Below are positions 38,949 through 49,216 of a stretch of 64,000 nucleotides of DNA, in pieces (the first letter of the stretch is position 1; each line of letters begins with the position of its first letter). A program made the translations under genes and the position numbers. The notes under the pieces are model-generated. The model was not told the origin of the DNA. It did not search any database and saw only the letters and a list, made by a program, of their open reading frames with translations. This stretch comes from Arthrobacter citreus. Its GTDB lineage: Bacteria > Actinomycetota > Actinomycetes > Actinomycetales > Micrococcaceae. The stretch is taken from the NCBI RefSeq assembly GCF_009192745.1, contig NZ_VTFV01000003.1, forward strand, positions 124,001-188,000. The letters are read 5' to 3'.

Positions 38949-39032
38949 GCACAGCTTCCCGCTCACCGTTAGGCCTGGTCACTGCTGTGACCTCACGAGG
39001 CACCATCCGTAACGAGAGCTGGGAAGCTGTGC
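38949..39032. repeat. Nested inverted repeat between convergent genes
   Basis: Outer arms GCACAGCTTCCC (38949-38960) and GGGAAGCTGTGC (39021-39032) are perfect 12-bp complements 60 nt apart. An inner hairpin GGTCAC-tgct-GTGACC is at 38977-38992. It lies between the converging vanY-like and SDR genes and may act as a bidirectional terminator or a small structured RNA. Confidence 0.6.
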
Positions 39033-39069
39033 CGCTGGCGTCCGGAACTACCTGGCCACCGCGCGGGGA

Positions 39070-39903
39070 CTAACCGGCCGACGCCGCCCACCGCCCGGAA
39101 TCGAGCCCCGCCACTACGCCGCCGTCGACCAGCAGATCCACGCCGGTAACAAAGGACGCGTCCGAGCTGAGCAGGAACGCCGCGGCATTGGCAATGTCCC
39201 CGGGAGTTCCTACCCGCCCGGTTCCCGAGCCCTCGATCATCGCCCGCATCTGCGCTCCCGACTCGCCCGCCAGTTCCTGCTGGCCCATCGGCGTCGAGAT
39301 CACCCCGGGACTGATGCTGTTGACCCGGGCGCCCCTGGCGCCCCAGCGCACGCTCGCGGCCTGGACGCGCACCTGGTTGGCACGCTTCGCGGCCGAGTAG
39401 GCGAATCCGGGATTATCCACCCCGGCGACGAACGGCAGCCCCAGCAGGTCGTCGGCGGGTTTGGCCGCAAGCTCAGCCAGCACATCTTCGGGGATGTGTC
39501 CTCCGGCCATGTAAGCGGACATGGAGGAGATCACCACGCCTGCCCCGCCGTTGGCGATGACCTTCTCGAATTCCTCCAGGACCAGGGCGACTCCGTACAG
39601 GTCCACCTTCCAGATCGCTTCCGCCGGCGCCTGGGCAGGGGAGAGCCCGGCCGTATGCACCACTGCCGTGACCCTCCCGAGTTCGCGGGCCGTGGCCGCG
39701 AGCGCGGCCACCGAATTCCGTGAGGAGACGTCCACACCGCAGGATTCGACGTCGTACCCTTCAGCGAGCGCGGCGTCCACGGCATCCTGGAGCAGGGCTT
39801 CGTTGAAATCGGCCAGCAGGATCCTGCGTCCCGGCCCGCACCGCCGAAGCACAGCCAGTCCCATGCCTCCGGTTCCAATGACGACCAATACGTCCGCTGC
39901 CAT
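39070..39903 (-). CDS. SDR family oxidoreductase
   Basis: 277 aa. Short-chain dehydrogenase/reductase. Active site Ser in VVISSMSAYM and YSAAK in GFAYSAAKRAN; the C-terminal ARVNSISPGVISTPM and the family end VTGVDLLVDGG are typical. The cofactor loop is VIGTGGMGLAV instead of the usual TGxxxGxG, an unusual but occurring variant. NAD(P)-dependent; substrate unknown. The shape, with an inserted stretch around PADDLLGLPFVAGVDNPG, recalls uncharacterised actinobacterial members. Confidence 0.88.
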   Translation of the reverse strand: MAADVLVVIGTGGMGLAVLRRCGPGRRILLADFNEALLQDAVDAALAEGYDVESCGVDVSSRNSVAALAATARELGRVTAVVHTAGLSPAQAPAEAIWKVDLYGVALVLEEFEKVIANGGAGVVISSMSAYMAGGHIPEDVLAELAAKPADDLLGLPFVAGVDNPGFAYSAAKRANQVRVQAASVRWGARGARVNSISPGVISTPMGQQELAGESGAQMRAMIEGSGTGRVGTPGDIANAAAFLLSSDASFVTGVDLLVDGGVVAGLDSGRWAASAG

Positions 39904-40027
39904 GATCCGCTCCGTTCGGTAGGTTCCTTCCAGTCTTCACCGGCCGGTGGCGCGGAACAACGGCGGGCGCCCGCTTTGGCAAGCTTGGCGCAGCGGGGAG
40001 ATACGACGCCGGTCTCCGCCCCCTGGA

Positions 40028-40249
40028 CTACGGCACCCGCACTGGGCGGCTCAAAGCCCGGGGCGGCATCGCCGTTTCGGCGGAGGCCAGTTCTACCCGG
40101 TGGCTGCGGCATCGTACGCACCGCGCATAGACGACTAAGCCCTCGGAGGTGGCATGCCTGGAGGAGGTCACCCACCCGTGCTCACAGGCGGCTGCGGCGG
40201 TTTTCGGCGCTGTCCGCCGGTCCAGATCGATGTTCATGCCTTTGAGCAT
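40028..40249 (-). CDS. Small Cys-rich hypothetical protein
   Basis: 73 aa. CEHGWVTSSRHATSEGLVVY followed by ARCVRCRSHRVEL gives a C-x2-C pair plus an earlier C-x-H, suggesting a small zinc-binding fold. The ATG at 40249 is only 14 bp from the ATG of the divergent CGNR gene, and both starts flank or lie within the palindrome 40244-40261. AAGAG lies 9 nt upstream. If it is not a gene, 39904-40263 would be a 360-bp gap. Small zinc proteins with this kind of core occur in actinobacteria, but I cannot name a family. Confidence 0.5.
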   Translation of the reverse strand: MLKGMNIDLDRRTAPKTAAAACEHGWVTSSRHATSEGLVVYARCVRCRSHRVELASAETAMPPRALSRPVRVP

Positions 40250-40261
40250 GCTGTAATGCTC
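40244..40261. promoter_or_regulatory. Palindromic operator between divergent starts
   Basis: GAGCAT-gctgta-ATGCTC is a perfect 6-6-6 dyad that overlaps the probable -10 (TGTAAT, 40252-40257) of the leaderless CGNR gene, 6 nt from its ATG. A candidate autoregulatory site. Confidence 0.45.
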
Positions 40262-40263
40262 TT

Positions 40264-40833
40264 ATGCATCTCAACCCTTACGGCGAGTACGCCGTCCTGC
40301 TGGCGGCGTCGCTGGCTAACGACTGGCCGGATACACGGGCCGGAATCATCGCCCGAACCCGCGGGCACGGCATGACAATGACGTTCCCGGAAGGGCCGGA
40401 AGACCACCACGAGGTGCACGGAGTCATCCATCGCTGGCTGGAAGTTGTGGACGCCGGGACTCCGGGCCTGCGCGCAGAGCTGCTGAACGTGCTGATGAAG
40501 GACGCCGCGGCCTACCCGCGGCTGACCGATCATGATGGGGAAGGCTGGCACCTGCACTACCGCGACGGCGGACAGTCGCTGGCTGAGGTGCTGCTGGCGG
40601 TCTTCAGCGTGGGGACGGCCCTGCACCTGACCACGCGCGGCATGACCAGGCTGAGGCGCTGTGAGGCAGGTGCTGCCCCGGGCGATCCGTGCCGAAACGT
40701 GGTGGTGGATGTTACCCGCAACGGACGCCAGCGGTTTTGTTCCGTCCGCTGCGGCAACCGGGCGGCCGTCCGCCGCCACCGGGCGGCACACAGCCAGCCG
40801 GCATCAGCCCCCCGGTCCCCGCGCCGGCGCTGA
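40264..40833 (+). CDS. CGNR zinc-finger (ABATE-like) regulator
   Basis: 189 aa. The C-terminal zinc finger is diagnostic: CRNVVVDVTRNGRQRFCSVR then CGNRAAVRRHRA. The N-terminal part (MHLNPYGEYAVLLAASLAND) matches the stress-induced ABATE-type domain found in this family. Members are thought to be DNA-binding regulators, but few have been studied. The mRNA is probably leaderless (TGTAAT 6 nt before the ATG). The 3' end is Arg/Ser-rich. Confidence 0.88.
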   Translation: MHLNPYGEYAVLLAASLANDWPDTRAGIIARTRGHGMTMTFPEGPEDHHEVHGVIHRWLEVVDAGTPGLRAELLNVLMKDAAAYPRLTDHDGEGWHLHYRDGGQSLAEVLLAVFSVGTALHLTTRGMTRLRRCEAGAAPGDPCRNVVVDVTRNGRQRFCSVRCGNRAAVRRHRAAHSQPASAPRSPRRR

Positions 40834-40902
40834 AGGCTGTGCAGGGAGGGCGGGATGCGGGATTCTGGAAGCTAGACGCTGTTGCACGCTAGGAGCTTTT
40901 CG

Positions 40903-41778
40903 ATGAACGCCATCATGCCCAAGCTGACCCTGAATAACGGCGTTGTCCTGGATGCGGTGGGCTTCGGTGTGTACCGCAGCGCCCCGGCAGAGACCACGGT
41001 TGCGGTGGAGACGGCACTGGCCAACGGCTACCGGCTGATCGACACGGCGGCGGCCTACCGCAATGAAACCGAAGTTGGCGCCGCCCTGGCCCAGTCCGGG
41101 GTTGACCGGGCAGAACTCTTCATCACCACCAAGCTGTGGGTTGACGACTACGGCTACGACGCGGCGCTGCGTGCCTTCGACGCCAGCATGGCCCGGCTGG
41201 GGCTGGACGTGCTGGACCTGTACCTGCTCCACCAGCCTCTGCCTTCGGACTTCGAAGCGACCATAGCCTCCTATCAGGCGCTTCAGACCCTCTACGAGCA
41301 GGGCCGGGTAAGGGCCATCGGGGTTAGCAACTTCGGCACGCAGGAGCTGAGTGACCTGCTGGCACGCACCGACGTCGTACCGGCGGTAAACCAGATCGAG
41401 GTCCATCCGTATTTCAGTGAACCGGCGCTGCGCTCCTTCAATCTGGAGAACGGGATCCTGACCGAAGCATGGTCGCCGATCGGCGGCGTGACCCGGTACT
41501 GGCCGCATGGCCCCGGCGCTGCACCGAAGGATCCGCTGCACGATCCGGTAATCGTCCGCATTGCGGCGGCACACCATAAGACCCCGGCCCAGGTGATCCT
41601 CCGCTGGGAGATTCAGCTGGGCATCTGCGTGATTCCCAAGTCGGTGACACCCAAGCGGATCGCGGAGAACATCGACCTTTTCGATTTTTCCCTCAGCGCC
41701 GCCGAACTTTCCGACATCAGCTCCCTGGACACCGGTGTCCGCGCCGGTCCTGATCCGGCAACCATCACCCGGAGCTGA
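40903..41778 (+). CDS. Aldo/keto reductase (2,5-diketo-gluconate reductase type)
   Basis: 291 aa. TIM-barrel NADPH reductase. The catalytic tetrad is visible in RLIDTAAAYRNE (D, Y), LFITTKLW (K) and LYLLHQPLP (H). NADP-binding residues lie in VIPKSVTPKRIAEN. AGGAG at 40891-40895 supports the ATG at 40903; an upstream in-frame start at 40882 has no ribosome binding site. One of three aldo/keto reductases in the window; physiological substrate unknown. Confidence 0.93.
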   Translation: MNAIMPKLTLNNGVVLDAVGFGVYRSAPAETTVAVETALANGYRLIDTAAAYRNETEVGAALAQSGVDRAELFITTKLWVDDYGYDAALRAFDASMARLGLDVLDLYLLHQPLPSDFEATIASYQALQTLYEQGRVRAIGVSNFGTQELSDLLARTDVVPAVNQIEVHPYFSEPALRSFNLENGILTEAWSPIGGVTRYWPHGPGAAPKDPLHDPVIVRIAAAHHKTPAQVILRWEIQLGICVIPKSVTPKRIAENIDLFDFSLSAAELSDISSLDTGVRAGPDPATITRS

Positions 41779-41838
41779 CACCGTCCACGGAAGACACAGT
41801 ACGACGGCGCCGCGTTGGCTTTTGCTAGTGTCGCGGGC

Positions 41839-43445
<1,607 letters not shown>

Positions 43446-43471
43446 CCAATGGGCCGGGAGGACACGCAGTA

Positions 43472-44050
43472 ATGGGTAACCGCGGGGCTGACGCCTACCG
43501 GCGCCGGATGGAACAGGCAGCAAGGATCCGGGCGGCAGGCGTTCCTGCCGAAGAGGATGAGACGCCCGGGGAAGCGGCGCTGCGGCGGCGAAAGGAACAG
43601 GTGGATCCGGCGGACAAAGCCGACTACCTGATTCGCGATGCCATGATGCGCGGGGAATTCGAGAACCTGAAGTACGCCGGCAAGCCCATCCCGAACCTTG
43701 GCGAAGCCGACGATCCCGACTGGTGGGTCAAGGGGCTGATTCAGCGCGAGAACATCAGCGGCCTCGGACCGCCCGCCCTGCTGCTGCGGGTAGAGGACGC
43801 GGAACTGGACAGCGTGCTGGACGCCAAACCTTCCGCCGCCCAGGTACGGGAAACCGTGGAAGACTTCAACCGGAGGATCATCGAAGCCCGCCGGCAGCTT
43901 TTGGGAGGCCCGCCCGTCATCACGAAACTGCGGGACGCCGAACTGGAAGTGCAGCGCTGGCAGGAACGGCGGGCCGGGGACACCGGACCTGAACCGGATC
44001 CGGAGCAGCGCCGTCCATGGTGGCGCCGGGCCTGGAACCGCGCACAGTAG
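43472..44050 (+). CDS. DUF1992 (DnaJ-homologue subfamily C member 28 domain) protein
   Basis: 192 aa. The signature PDDP-like core is here DKADYLIRDAMMRGEFENLK, then YAGKPIPNLGEADDPDWWVK, matching the DUF1992 pattern (GxGKPL, WWxK). There is no J domain. An acidic/basic disordered tail ends RRPWWRRAWNRAQ. Cellular role unknown. It begins shortly after the aldo/keto reductase and is followed by a GNAT gene. Confidence 0.88.
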   Translation: MGNRGADAYRRRMEQAARIRAAGVPAEEDETPGEAALRRRKEQVDPADKADYLIRDAMMRGEFENLKYAGKPIPNLGEADDPDWWVKGLIQRENISGLGPPALLLRVEDAELDSVLDAKPSAAQVRETVEDFNRRIIEARRQLLGGPPVITKLRDAELEVQRWQERRAGDTGPEPDPEQRRPWWRRAWNRAQ

Positions 44051-44108
44051 GATCCCCGGCCTTGCCCTGGAGCAGGCAGGAAACATACAGACACGAAAAG
44101 GAAGAACG

Positions 44109-44702
44109 ATGGGAACAACACGCCTGGAGCACGCGTCAGCGGCAGAGATAACGGCCCTGGCCTCGGTTCTGGCGGAAGCCTTCGCCGACTACGCCTGGAC
44201 CCGCTGGACCGTGGACAGCGAGCGCCGGGAAGCCCGCACAGCTGCCATCCAGCGGCTCTATCTGGAGCATCTGGCCCTGCCGCACGGGGAGGTGTGGGCC
44301 AATGAGGACCGCACCGCCGTCGCCGTCCTGCTCCCGCCGAATCTGGCAGCACTGGACCCCGCACCGCTGACCCCTGACCTGCAGGAAAAACTTGCGTCCC
44401 TGCACGGCGAATCGGTCCGCAACCTGGCGCATCCCCTTCCGCAGCCGCCGGCAGGATCATGGACGCTGGCCACCATCGGCGTCGCACCGCAGGCGCAGGG
44501 AAGCGGACTGGGCACCCGGCTCATGAAATCCGTGCTGGCAGCCAGCCCCGACCGGACCATTGCCCTCGAGACCTCCGCGGAATCCAACGTGGCCTTTTAC
44601 CGCCGGTTGGGGTTCGATGTCTGGGCGGTCTCCGAGATGCCCGACGGCGGCCCGCCGGTTTGGTCGATGCTGCGCTCACCGGGCGCGGCCCGCGCGGGGT
44701 GA
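44109..44702 (+). CDS. GNAT family N-acetyltransferase
   Basis: 197 aa. Acetyl-CoA binding motif A: WTLATIGVAPQAQGSGLGTR then LMKSVLAA (Q/RxxGxG/A form). Motif B: IALETSAESNVAFYRRLGF. The substrate (a small amine or peptide N-terminus) cannot be predicted. GGAAGAACG precedes the ATG. It lies downstream of the DUF1992 gene and may share its transcript. Confidence 0.92.
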   Translation: MGTTRLEHASAAEITALASVLAEAFADYAWTRWTVDSERREARTAAIQRLYLEHLALPHGEVWANEDRTAVAVLLPPNLAALDPAPLTPDLQEKLASLHGESVRNLAHPLPQPPAGSWTLATIGVAPQAQGSGLGTRLMKSVLAASPDRTIALETSAESNVAFYRRLGFDVWAVSEMPDGGPPVWSMLRSPGAARAG

Positions 44703-44800
44703 GCCCGGACAGGCAGGCCGCACCCTCGACGGAGCTGCCCGTGCTCGGCACACTTAAGTAGGCTGCCCGGCCGGGAAGCTGCCCGAGGGAAGGTTGGCCC

Positions 44801-46396
44801 GTGCTTGGTCTGGAACTCGTAGTGGCACTGGGGGTCGCCATCCTGGCCTGCTCGCTGGGTGCGGAACGGCTTCATATTGGTGCCCCGCTGCTGCTGCTGG
44901 CCGGGGGAGTGGCACTGGGTTTCGTACCGGCGTTCCGGCAGGTGGAGCTGCCGTCGGAAGTGGTGCTGCTGCTCTTCCTGCCGGCCCTGCTGTATTGGGA
45001 GAGCCTCAATACCTCCCTGCGGGAAATCCGGAGCAACCTGCGCGGCATTGTCCTGACCGGTACCGGGCTCGTCCTGGTCACCGCTGCAGCCGTTGCGTTC
45101 ACTGCCCACGCCCTGGGCATGCCCTGGGGGCCGGCCTGGGTCCTGGGCGCCGCCCTGGCTCCCACGGATGCTACTGCGGTGGCAGTCCTGGCCCGCAGCC
45201 TGCCGCACCGCAACGTCACCGTCCTGCGAGCTGAAAGCCTGATCAACGACGGCACCGCACTGGTGATCTACGCCGTCGCCGTGGGCATCGTGGCAGGTGA
45301 CGGGGGCTATACGCCACTTTCAATCTCGGGGATCCTGGCACTGTCCTATGGCGGCGGCATAGTCTCCGGCCTGCTGGTCGCCCGGGCCGGGATCTGGGTG
45401 CGCCGGCGGATCCAGGATCCCATGCTGAGCAATGTCGCCACCTTCATTACCCCTTTCGCCGCGTTCCTGCTTGCGGAGGAGACGGGCGGATCCGGCGTGC
45501 TGGCCGTCGTCGTCGTGGGCCTGATCATGAGCCAGGCCGGTCCGCGCGTGACGGCGGCACTGGCCCGCCGCCAGTCGCAGGCTTTCTGGTCCTTCTCCAC
45601 GTATATGCTCAATGCCGCCCTGTTCGTGCTGATCGGGATTGAACTGCATGTTGCAGTGCGGTTGCTCGACGGACCGCAGATCACCGTCGGGCTGGTGGCG
45701 GTGGCCGCAGTGTCCGTGGTCCTGGTGCTGGTGCGCATCGCCTTCCTGTTCTCCACGACCTACCTGATCCGGCTGATCGACCGGCGGCCGTCACAGAAGC
45801 TGCGCCGGGTCAGCAACCGCTCCCGCATCCTCAGCGGCATGGCAGGCTTCCGCGGTGCGGTGTCCCTGGCAGCAGCGCTGGGGGTCCCGGCCCTGACAGC
45901 GGCCGGCACGCCCTTCCCGGACCGGGGGCAGATCATCTTCGTCACGGCGGGGGTGATACTGGTGACGCTGACCGTCCAGGGGCCGCTGCTTCCGGTAATC
46001 GTCCGCTGGGCGAAGCTGCCGGAGGACAACCGGTTGGAGGACGAGCGCCGCCTGGCGGAGATACGCTCCGCCGAGGACGGACTGTCTTCCCTGCCGGAAC
46101 TCGCAGCGCGGCTTGGAACGGACGGCCGGGTGGTGGAACGGCTGGTCCATGAGTACCGGCATCACCTGGAGGTGCTGCGGGCCGACGGTGAAGTCCAGTC
46201 AGCGGGCGAGCCGGCACCGGCGCTGGAGCGCTGGCAGCAGGAGACCGAGCTGCGGCTGGCGCTCCTGGACCGCAAACGCACGGTGATCCTGGCGCTGCGC
46301 GACGAACGCACCATTGATGACCGTGTGCTCCGCCTGCTCGAAACCCGGCTTGATGTGGAGGAACTGCGCCTCACGCAGCCGGACCGCGATGAGTGA
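44801..46396 (+). CDS. CPA1 family Na+/H+ antiporter
   Basis: 531 aa with about 12 membrane segments and a C-terminal cytoplasmic helical tail from about residue 405. The ion-binding segment GAALAPTDATAVAVLARSL carries the conserved Asp of CPA1 antiporters, and RAESLINDGTALVIY the conserved Asn-Asp. It moves Na+ (or K+) out for protons in. GTG start at 44801 after GAGGGAAGG. Single gene; convergent with the lipoprotein cassette. Confidence 0.93.
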   Translation: MLGLELVVALGVAILACSLGAERLHIGAPLLLLAGGVALGFVPAFRQVELPSEVVLLLFLPALLYWESLNTSLREIRSNLRGIVLTGTGLVLVTAAAVAFTAHALGMPWGPAWVLGAALAPTDATAVAVLARSLPHRNVTVLRAESLINDGTALVIYAVAVGIVAGDGGYTPLSISGILALSYGGGIVSGLLVARAGIWVRRRIQDPMLSNVATFITPFAAFLLAEETGGSGVLAVVVVGLIMSQAGPRVTAALARRQSQAFWSFSTYMLNAALFVLIGIELHVAVRLLDGPQITVGLVAVAAVSVVLVLVRIAFLFSTTYLIRLIDRRPSQKLRRVSNRSRILSGMAGFRGAVSLAAALGVPALTAAGTPFPDRGQIIFVTAGVILVTLTVQGPLLPVIVRWAKLPEDNRLEDERRLAEIRSAEDGLSSLPELAARLGTDGRVVERLVHEYRHHLEVLRADGEVQSAGEPAPALERWQQETELRLALLDRKRTVILALRDERTIDDRVLRLLETRLDVEELRLTQPDRDE

Positions 46397-46452
46397 GGAA
46401 CCCCGGGCGCCGGCGCACTCCACGGCCTTCAGTGCGGAACGAAGACCTGCTG

Positions 46453-47043
46453 CTAACGCGTCGCGGCGCTGACCTCATGCTCGAGCGAGGGATGGTCTGA
46501 ACACTCGCTCTCGAGGGTCAGGAATGCCAGCACCGGGCTGGCCGAGTACACGATGAGCTCGCCTTCCTGCCCTTTGGCTCCCACACTGTACGGCATATCG
46601 GCTTCAGCACCTTCCGAAGGATCAATCATTGACGTGAGGGTGAATCCGCTGGCCTCAAGATAGTCGCGCATCTGGTCCCGTGCTGCACGGGGATCGGCAG
46701 GTGCCGGTCCCTCAAGCGCAAGCTGAAGGTCGCGGGCGTTCGGCCCTCCCTTGGATTCCGGGCAGCGATGCGGATAGAAAACCAGGTCAGGCGCCTCAGG
46801 ATCCCAGGGGGATCCGTCTTCATGAATCCAGCCGCCGGTCTTCGTGGCATCCACGGCCCCGCTGGCCATGGCCATAAACCCGGCGAAAACCTCCGGAGCG
46901 GGACGGCCGGACGCTGAGGAAGGGTTCCCGGTATTTTGGGTGGGCGAAGCGGCAGAGTTATCCGGCACAGAAGCTCCTTGGGCGCACGAAGTCAGGGTTA
47001 GGACAGCAAGCAGCCCGGCACTAGTCAGAGCCCTGAAGCGCAA
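46453..47043 (-). CDS. Lipoprotein, third gene of the DUF1023 cassette
   Basis: 196 aa. Very short signal peptide MRFRALTSAGLLAVLTLTSC with the lipid-modified Cys at about 20. Mature domain includes DLVFYPHRCPESKGGPN, ARDQMRDYLEASGFTLTSM and LTLESECSDHPSLEHEVSAA, with two cysteines that could bond. The TTG at 47043 has GGAGAAG 7 nt upstream and overlaps the hydrolase gene by 23 nt; an ATG at 47097 is also in frame but would add a long basic stretch before the signal. Its place behind a putative effector suggests an accessory or immunity role (inference). Confidence 0.72.
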   Translation of the reverse strand: MRFRALTSAGLLAVLTLTSCAQGASVPDNSAASPTQNTGNPSSASGRPAPEVFAGFMAMASGAVDATKTGGWIHEDGSPWDPEAPDLVFYPHRCPESKGGPNARDLQLALEGPAPADPRAARDQMRDYLEASGFTLTSMIDPSEGAEADMPYSVGAKGQEGELIVYSASPVLAFLTLESECSDHPSLEHEVSAATR

Positions 47044-49216
47044 CGAGCTTCTCCGCCACGAACTCAAACGCGCGCCACTTCCTCTTGAAGTATTCATCTG
47101 CTGCTTTCTGGTGGGCATCGATAATTGTGTCAACGGTACTCTGGGCCCCGTCCATTGCGTTATTGAACTGTTCCTGCAGCGCATCCGTTTTCTCGAGGGC
47201 TATTCCCTGCAAACCGTCGACCAGCGGGTTCAGCGGGTTCCGGAAGGGACCGACGTCCCTCAGGTGCTGTTCCTGCAGCGTGTCCGCGGCGAACATCAGA
47301 CCCCCCTGGACAGTGTCTGCGGCCCTGTTCACTGACGCCTGGGCGGCGTCGGCGAACGCCGCTGCTCCGTCCTGCACGGAGTCCACGGCCCGTCCCGGAG
47401 CGTAATAGACGGCGCTGCCCCGGTCGGCGAGCCGGCCAAGGGCTGCATCGGTTTCTGCTTCCGGGATCAGGCCGATGCGCTCCCCGCTGCCGGAAGAAGC
47501 CGCCGCAATGTGGCGAAGGCTCGCCGTGTCCGGATCCAGGTATCCCCGGCCTTTCTCGGTCTCCGTGATACCTGCTCCGACCGTGGATCCTTCCCCGCCG
47601 TGGCCTCCGTTACCGAGGAGTTCCCTACCGTCAACAACGGCCGGCTCCGAACTGAAGACCTTTGCGCCCCAGGTCTCTGATGTGGGGGTGACCCGCGGGT
47701 CGCCGAAGTTGGACCCGAGTTGCCCGGCCGGAGCCACCTTGTCTGCGCGGCCCAGGGTGGCGTAGACCTCGCCGCTGCGCACCTTCAGGTCAGCGGCGCT
47801 TTCTGCTGCCTCAGGGTCAATACCGGCCGAACCATAGAAAACCAGCGAATCGATGGTGTTTTCGGTCTGGCTGAGAGCGTAGGCAGCGGTGGTGGTGCCG
47901 TAGGAATGGGCGGTCACGCTGATGAACGGAGGGTTCTCCGCGCTCCGGGTGTAGTAGAAGCCGTCAATGACGGTGGCCAGTTTCGCGCCGCCGGTCCGCG
48001 CCTTGTCGGAGAACAGCACTTCGGTGGACGGGGGCATGTCCGGAGCGTCATAGCCAATCCAGGCTAGGACCGCGGGATCGGCTCCCAGCCGCCGCTGTTC
48101 GTTGTAGAGGTTTTCAGCTTCCCGTACGGCGCCCCCCATGTCCTGGGTGGAGCTGCCCATGCCGGAGATGTTGGCGGTGATGCTGGTGGCCGTATCCATA
48201 TTTCCGATGGCGACGGCGGCCAGGGGAGGCTCGGCCGGGTCGAAGGAAATCAGGCTGCGGTCCGCAGCCTTGGAGCCTGTCTTCTCAAGGGACTCTTCGA
48301 TCGCCGCATATGACCGCCGCTGCTCTTCGGTCGCCCGCCAGGCGGGTTTCATCACCAGTGCCAGGACGGCAGCGTTGGCTGCAGCCCGCACGGTGTAGGG
48401 CACTCCCTCGGTATTGCCTGCGACGGCGGGCAGCGATTCTGCGAGCGCAGCCTGCTGCTCAGGACTCAGGGCCTGCCAGAAGGCGGCCTGGTGCTCTGCG
48501 GCCAGACCCACCCGGGGCGGAAGAACCGCCGCTTCCGGATAATCCGCGGCGAACTCCCGGTACCGGCCGGCGTCCATGCCGGCCAGCTGGTTGTAGTACG
48601 CCTGGACGTCCTCCGGCGCCGCGTCCGGGGACAGCGCCAGCCGGTGCAGGCGCTCGGCTTCGTGGCTGAGCAGGTCGAGCCGGCCCGAGCCATAGTAGGA
48701 ATTCACGTCCGTGCTGGCTCTTCCCACCGCGGACAGGGCCTTCAGGCATACGTCCCGTGCCTCTTGGTAATCGGAGGCCAGCTTGCTTGCACGGTCCTCG
48801 AAATCCCACTGGTAGCGGATCAGGGAATTCGAGAAATCATCGCCGATCCCCGGCACCGGCTCCTCCAAGATGGCGCCCAGCTGACGGTCCGCAGCCGCTA
48901 TGTCGCTGCGCAGCGAATTCGTTGCGGCCCGTATGGTGTCCACTGCATCCGCGAAGCTCCGGATGGCCGCGGCGACGGAGTCCGTGCTCTCGGCCAGCCC
49001 GCTGGCCTGGCGTGCCGGTGCCGCGAGGGCATTGAGGACTAGGTGCTTGTGGGGAGTTTCGTAGAGTCCCTCGAGGGCCTGCCATTTCCCGGCCGTATCC
49101 TCGACGGATTCAGCGAAGCCCATTCCGGCCGCAGCCAGCAGCGAGGCTTGGACCCGCAGGGTTCCCGGCGGGGGCAGCTTCTCGAGAGCCGAGAGGTCAA
49201 CGTTGATGTATCCCAT
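47021..49216 (-). CDS. DUF1023 alpha/beta hydrolase with helical ESX-like N-terminal region
   Basis: 731 aa. Residues 1-200 are helical and Ala-rich with WQALEGLY near 46, reminiscent of WXG100/LXG-type export regions. Residues about 310-560 are a DUF1023-type alpha/beta hydrolase: the nucleophile elbow is VTAHSYGTTTAAYAL with Ser438, and LVFYGSAGIDPEAAE lies on the strand after it. The last 130 residues are helical again. No signal peptide. Substrate unknown; relatives are often predicted lipases or esterases. ATG directly follows the stop of the upstream small gene. Confidence 0.8.
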   Translation of the reverse strand: MGYINVDLSALEKLPPPGTLRVQASLLAAAGMGFAESVEDTAGKWQALEGLYETPHKHLVLNALAAPARQASGLAESTDSVAAAIRSFADAVDTIRAATNSLRSDIAAADRQLGAILEEPVPGIGDDFSNSLIRYQWDFEDRASKLASDYQEARDVCLKALSAVGRASTDVNSYYGSGRLDLLSHEAERLHRLALSPDAAPEDVQAYYNQLAGMDAGRYREFAADYPEAAVLPPRVGLAAEHQAAFWQALSPEQQAALAESLPAVAGNTEGVPYTVRAAANAAVLALVMKPAWRATEEQRRSYAAIEESLEKTGSKAADRSLISFDPAEPPLAAVAIGNMDTATSITANISGMGSSTQDMGGAVREAENLYNEQRRLGADPAVLAWIGYDAPDMPPSTEVLFSDKARTGGAKLATVIDGFYYTRSAENPPFISVTAHSYGTTTAAYALSQTENTIDSLVFYGSAGIDPEAAESAADLKVRSGEVYATLGRADKVAPAGQLGSNFGDPRVTPTSETWGAKVFSSEPAVVDGRELLGNGGHGGEGSTVGAGITETEKGRGYLDPDTASLRHIAAASSGSGERIGLIPEAETDAALGRLADRGSAVYYAPGRAVDSVQDGAAAFADAAQASVNRAADTVQGGLMFAADTLQEQHLRDVGPFRNPLNPLVDGLQGIALEKTDALQEQFNNAMDGAQSTVDTIIDAHQKAADEYFKRKWRAFEFVAEKLVALQGSD

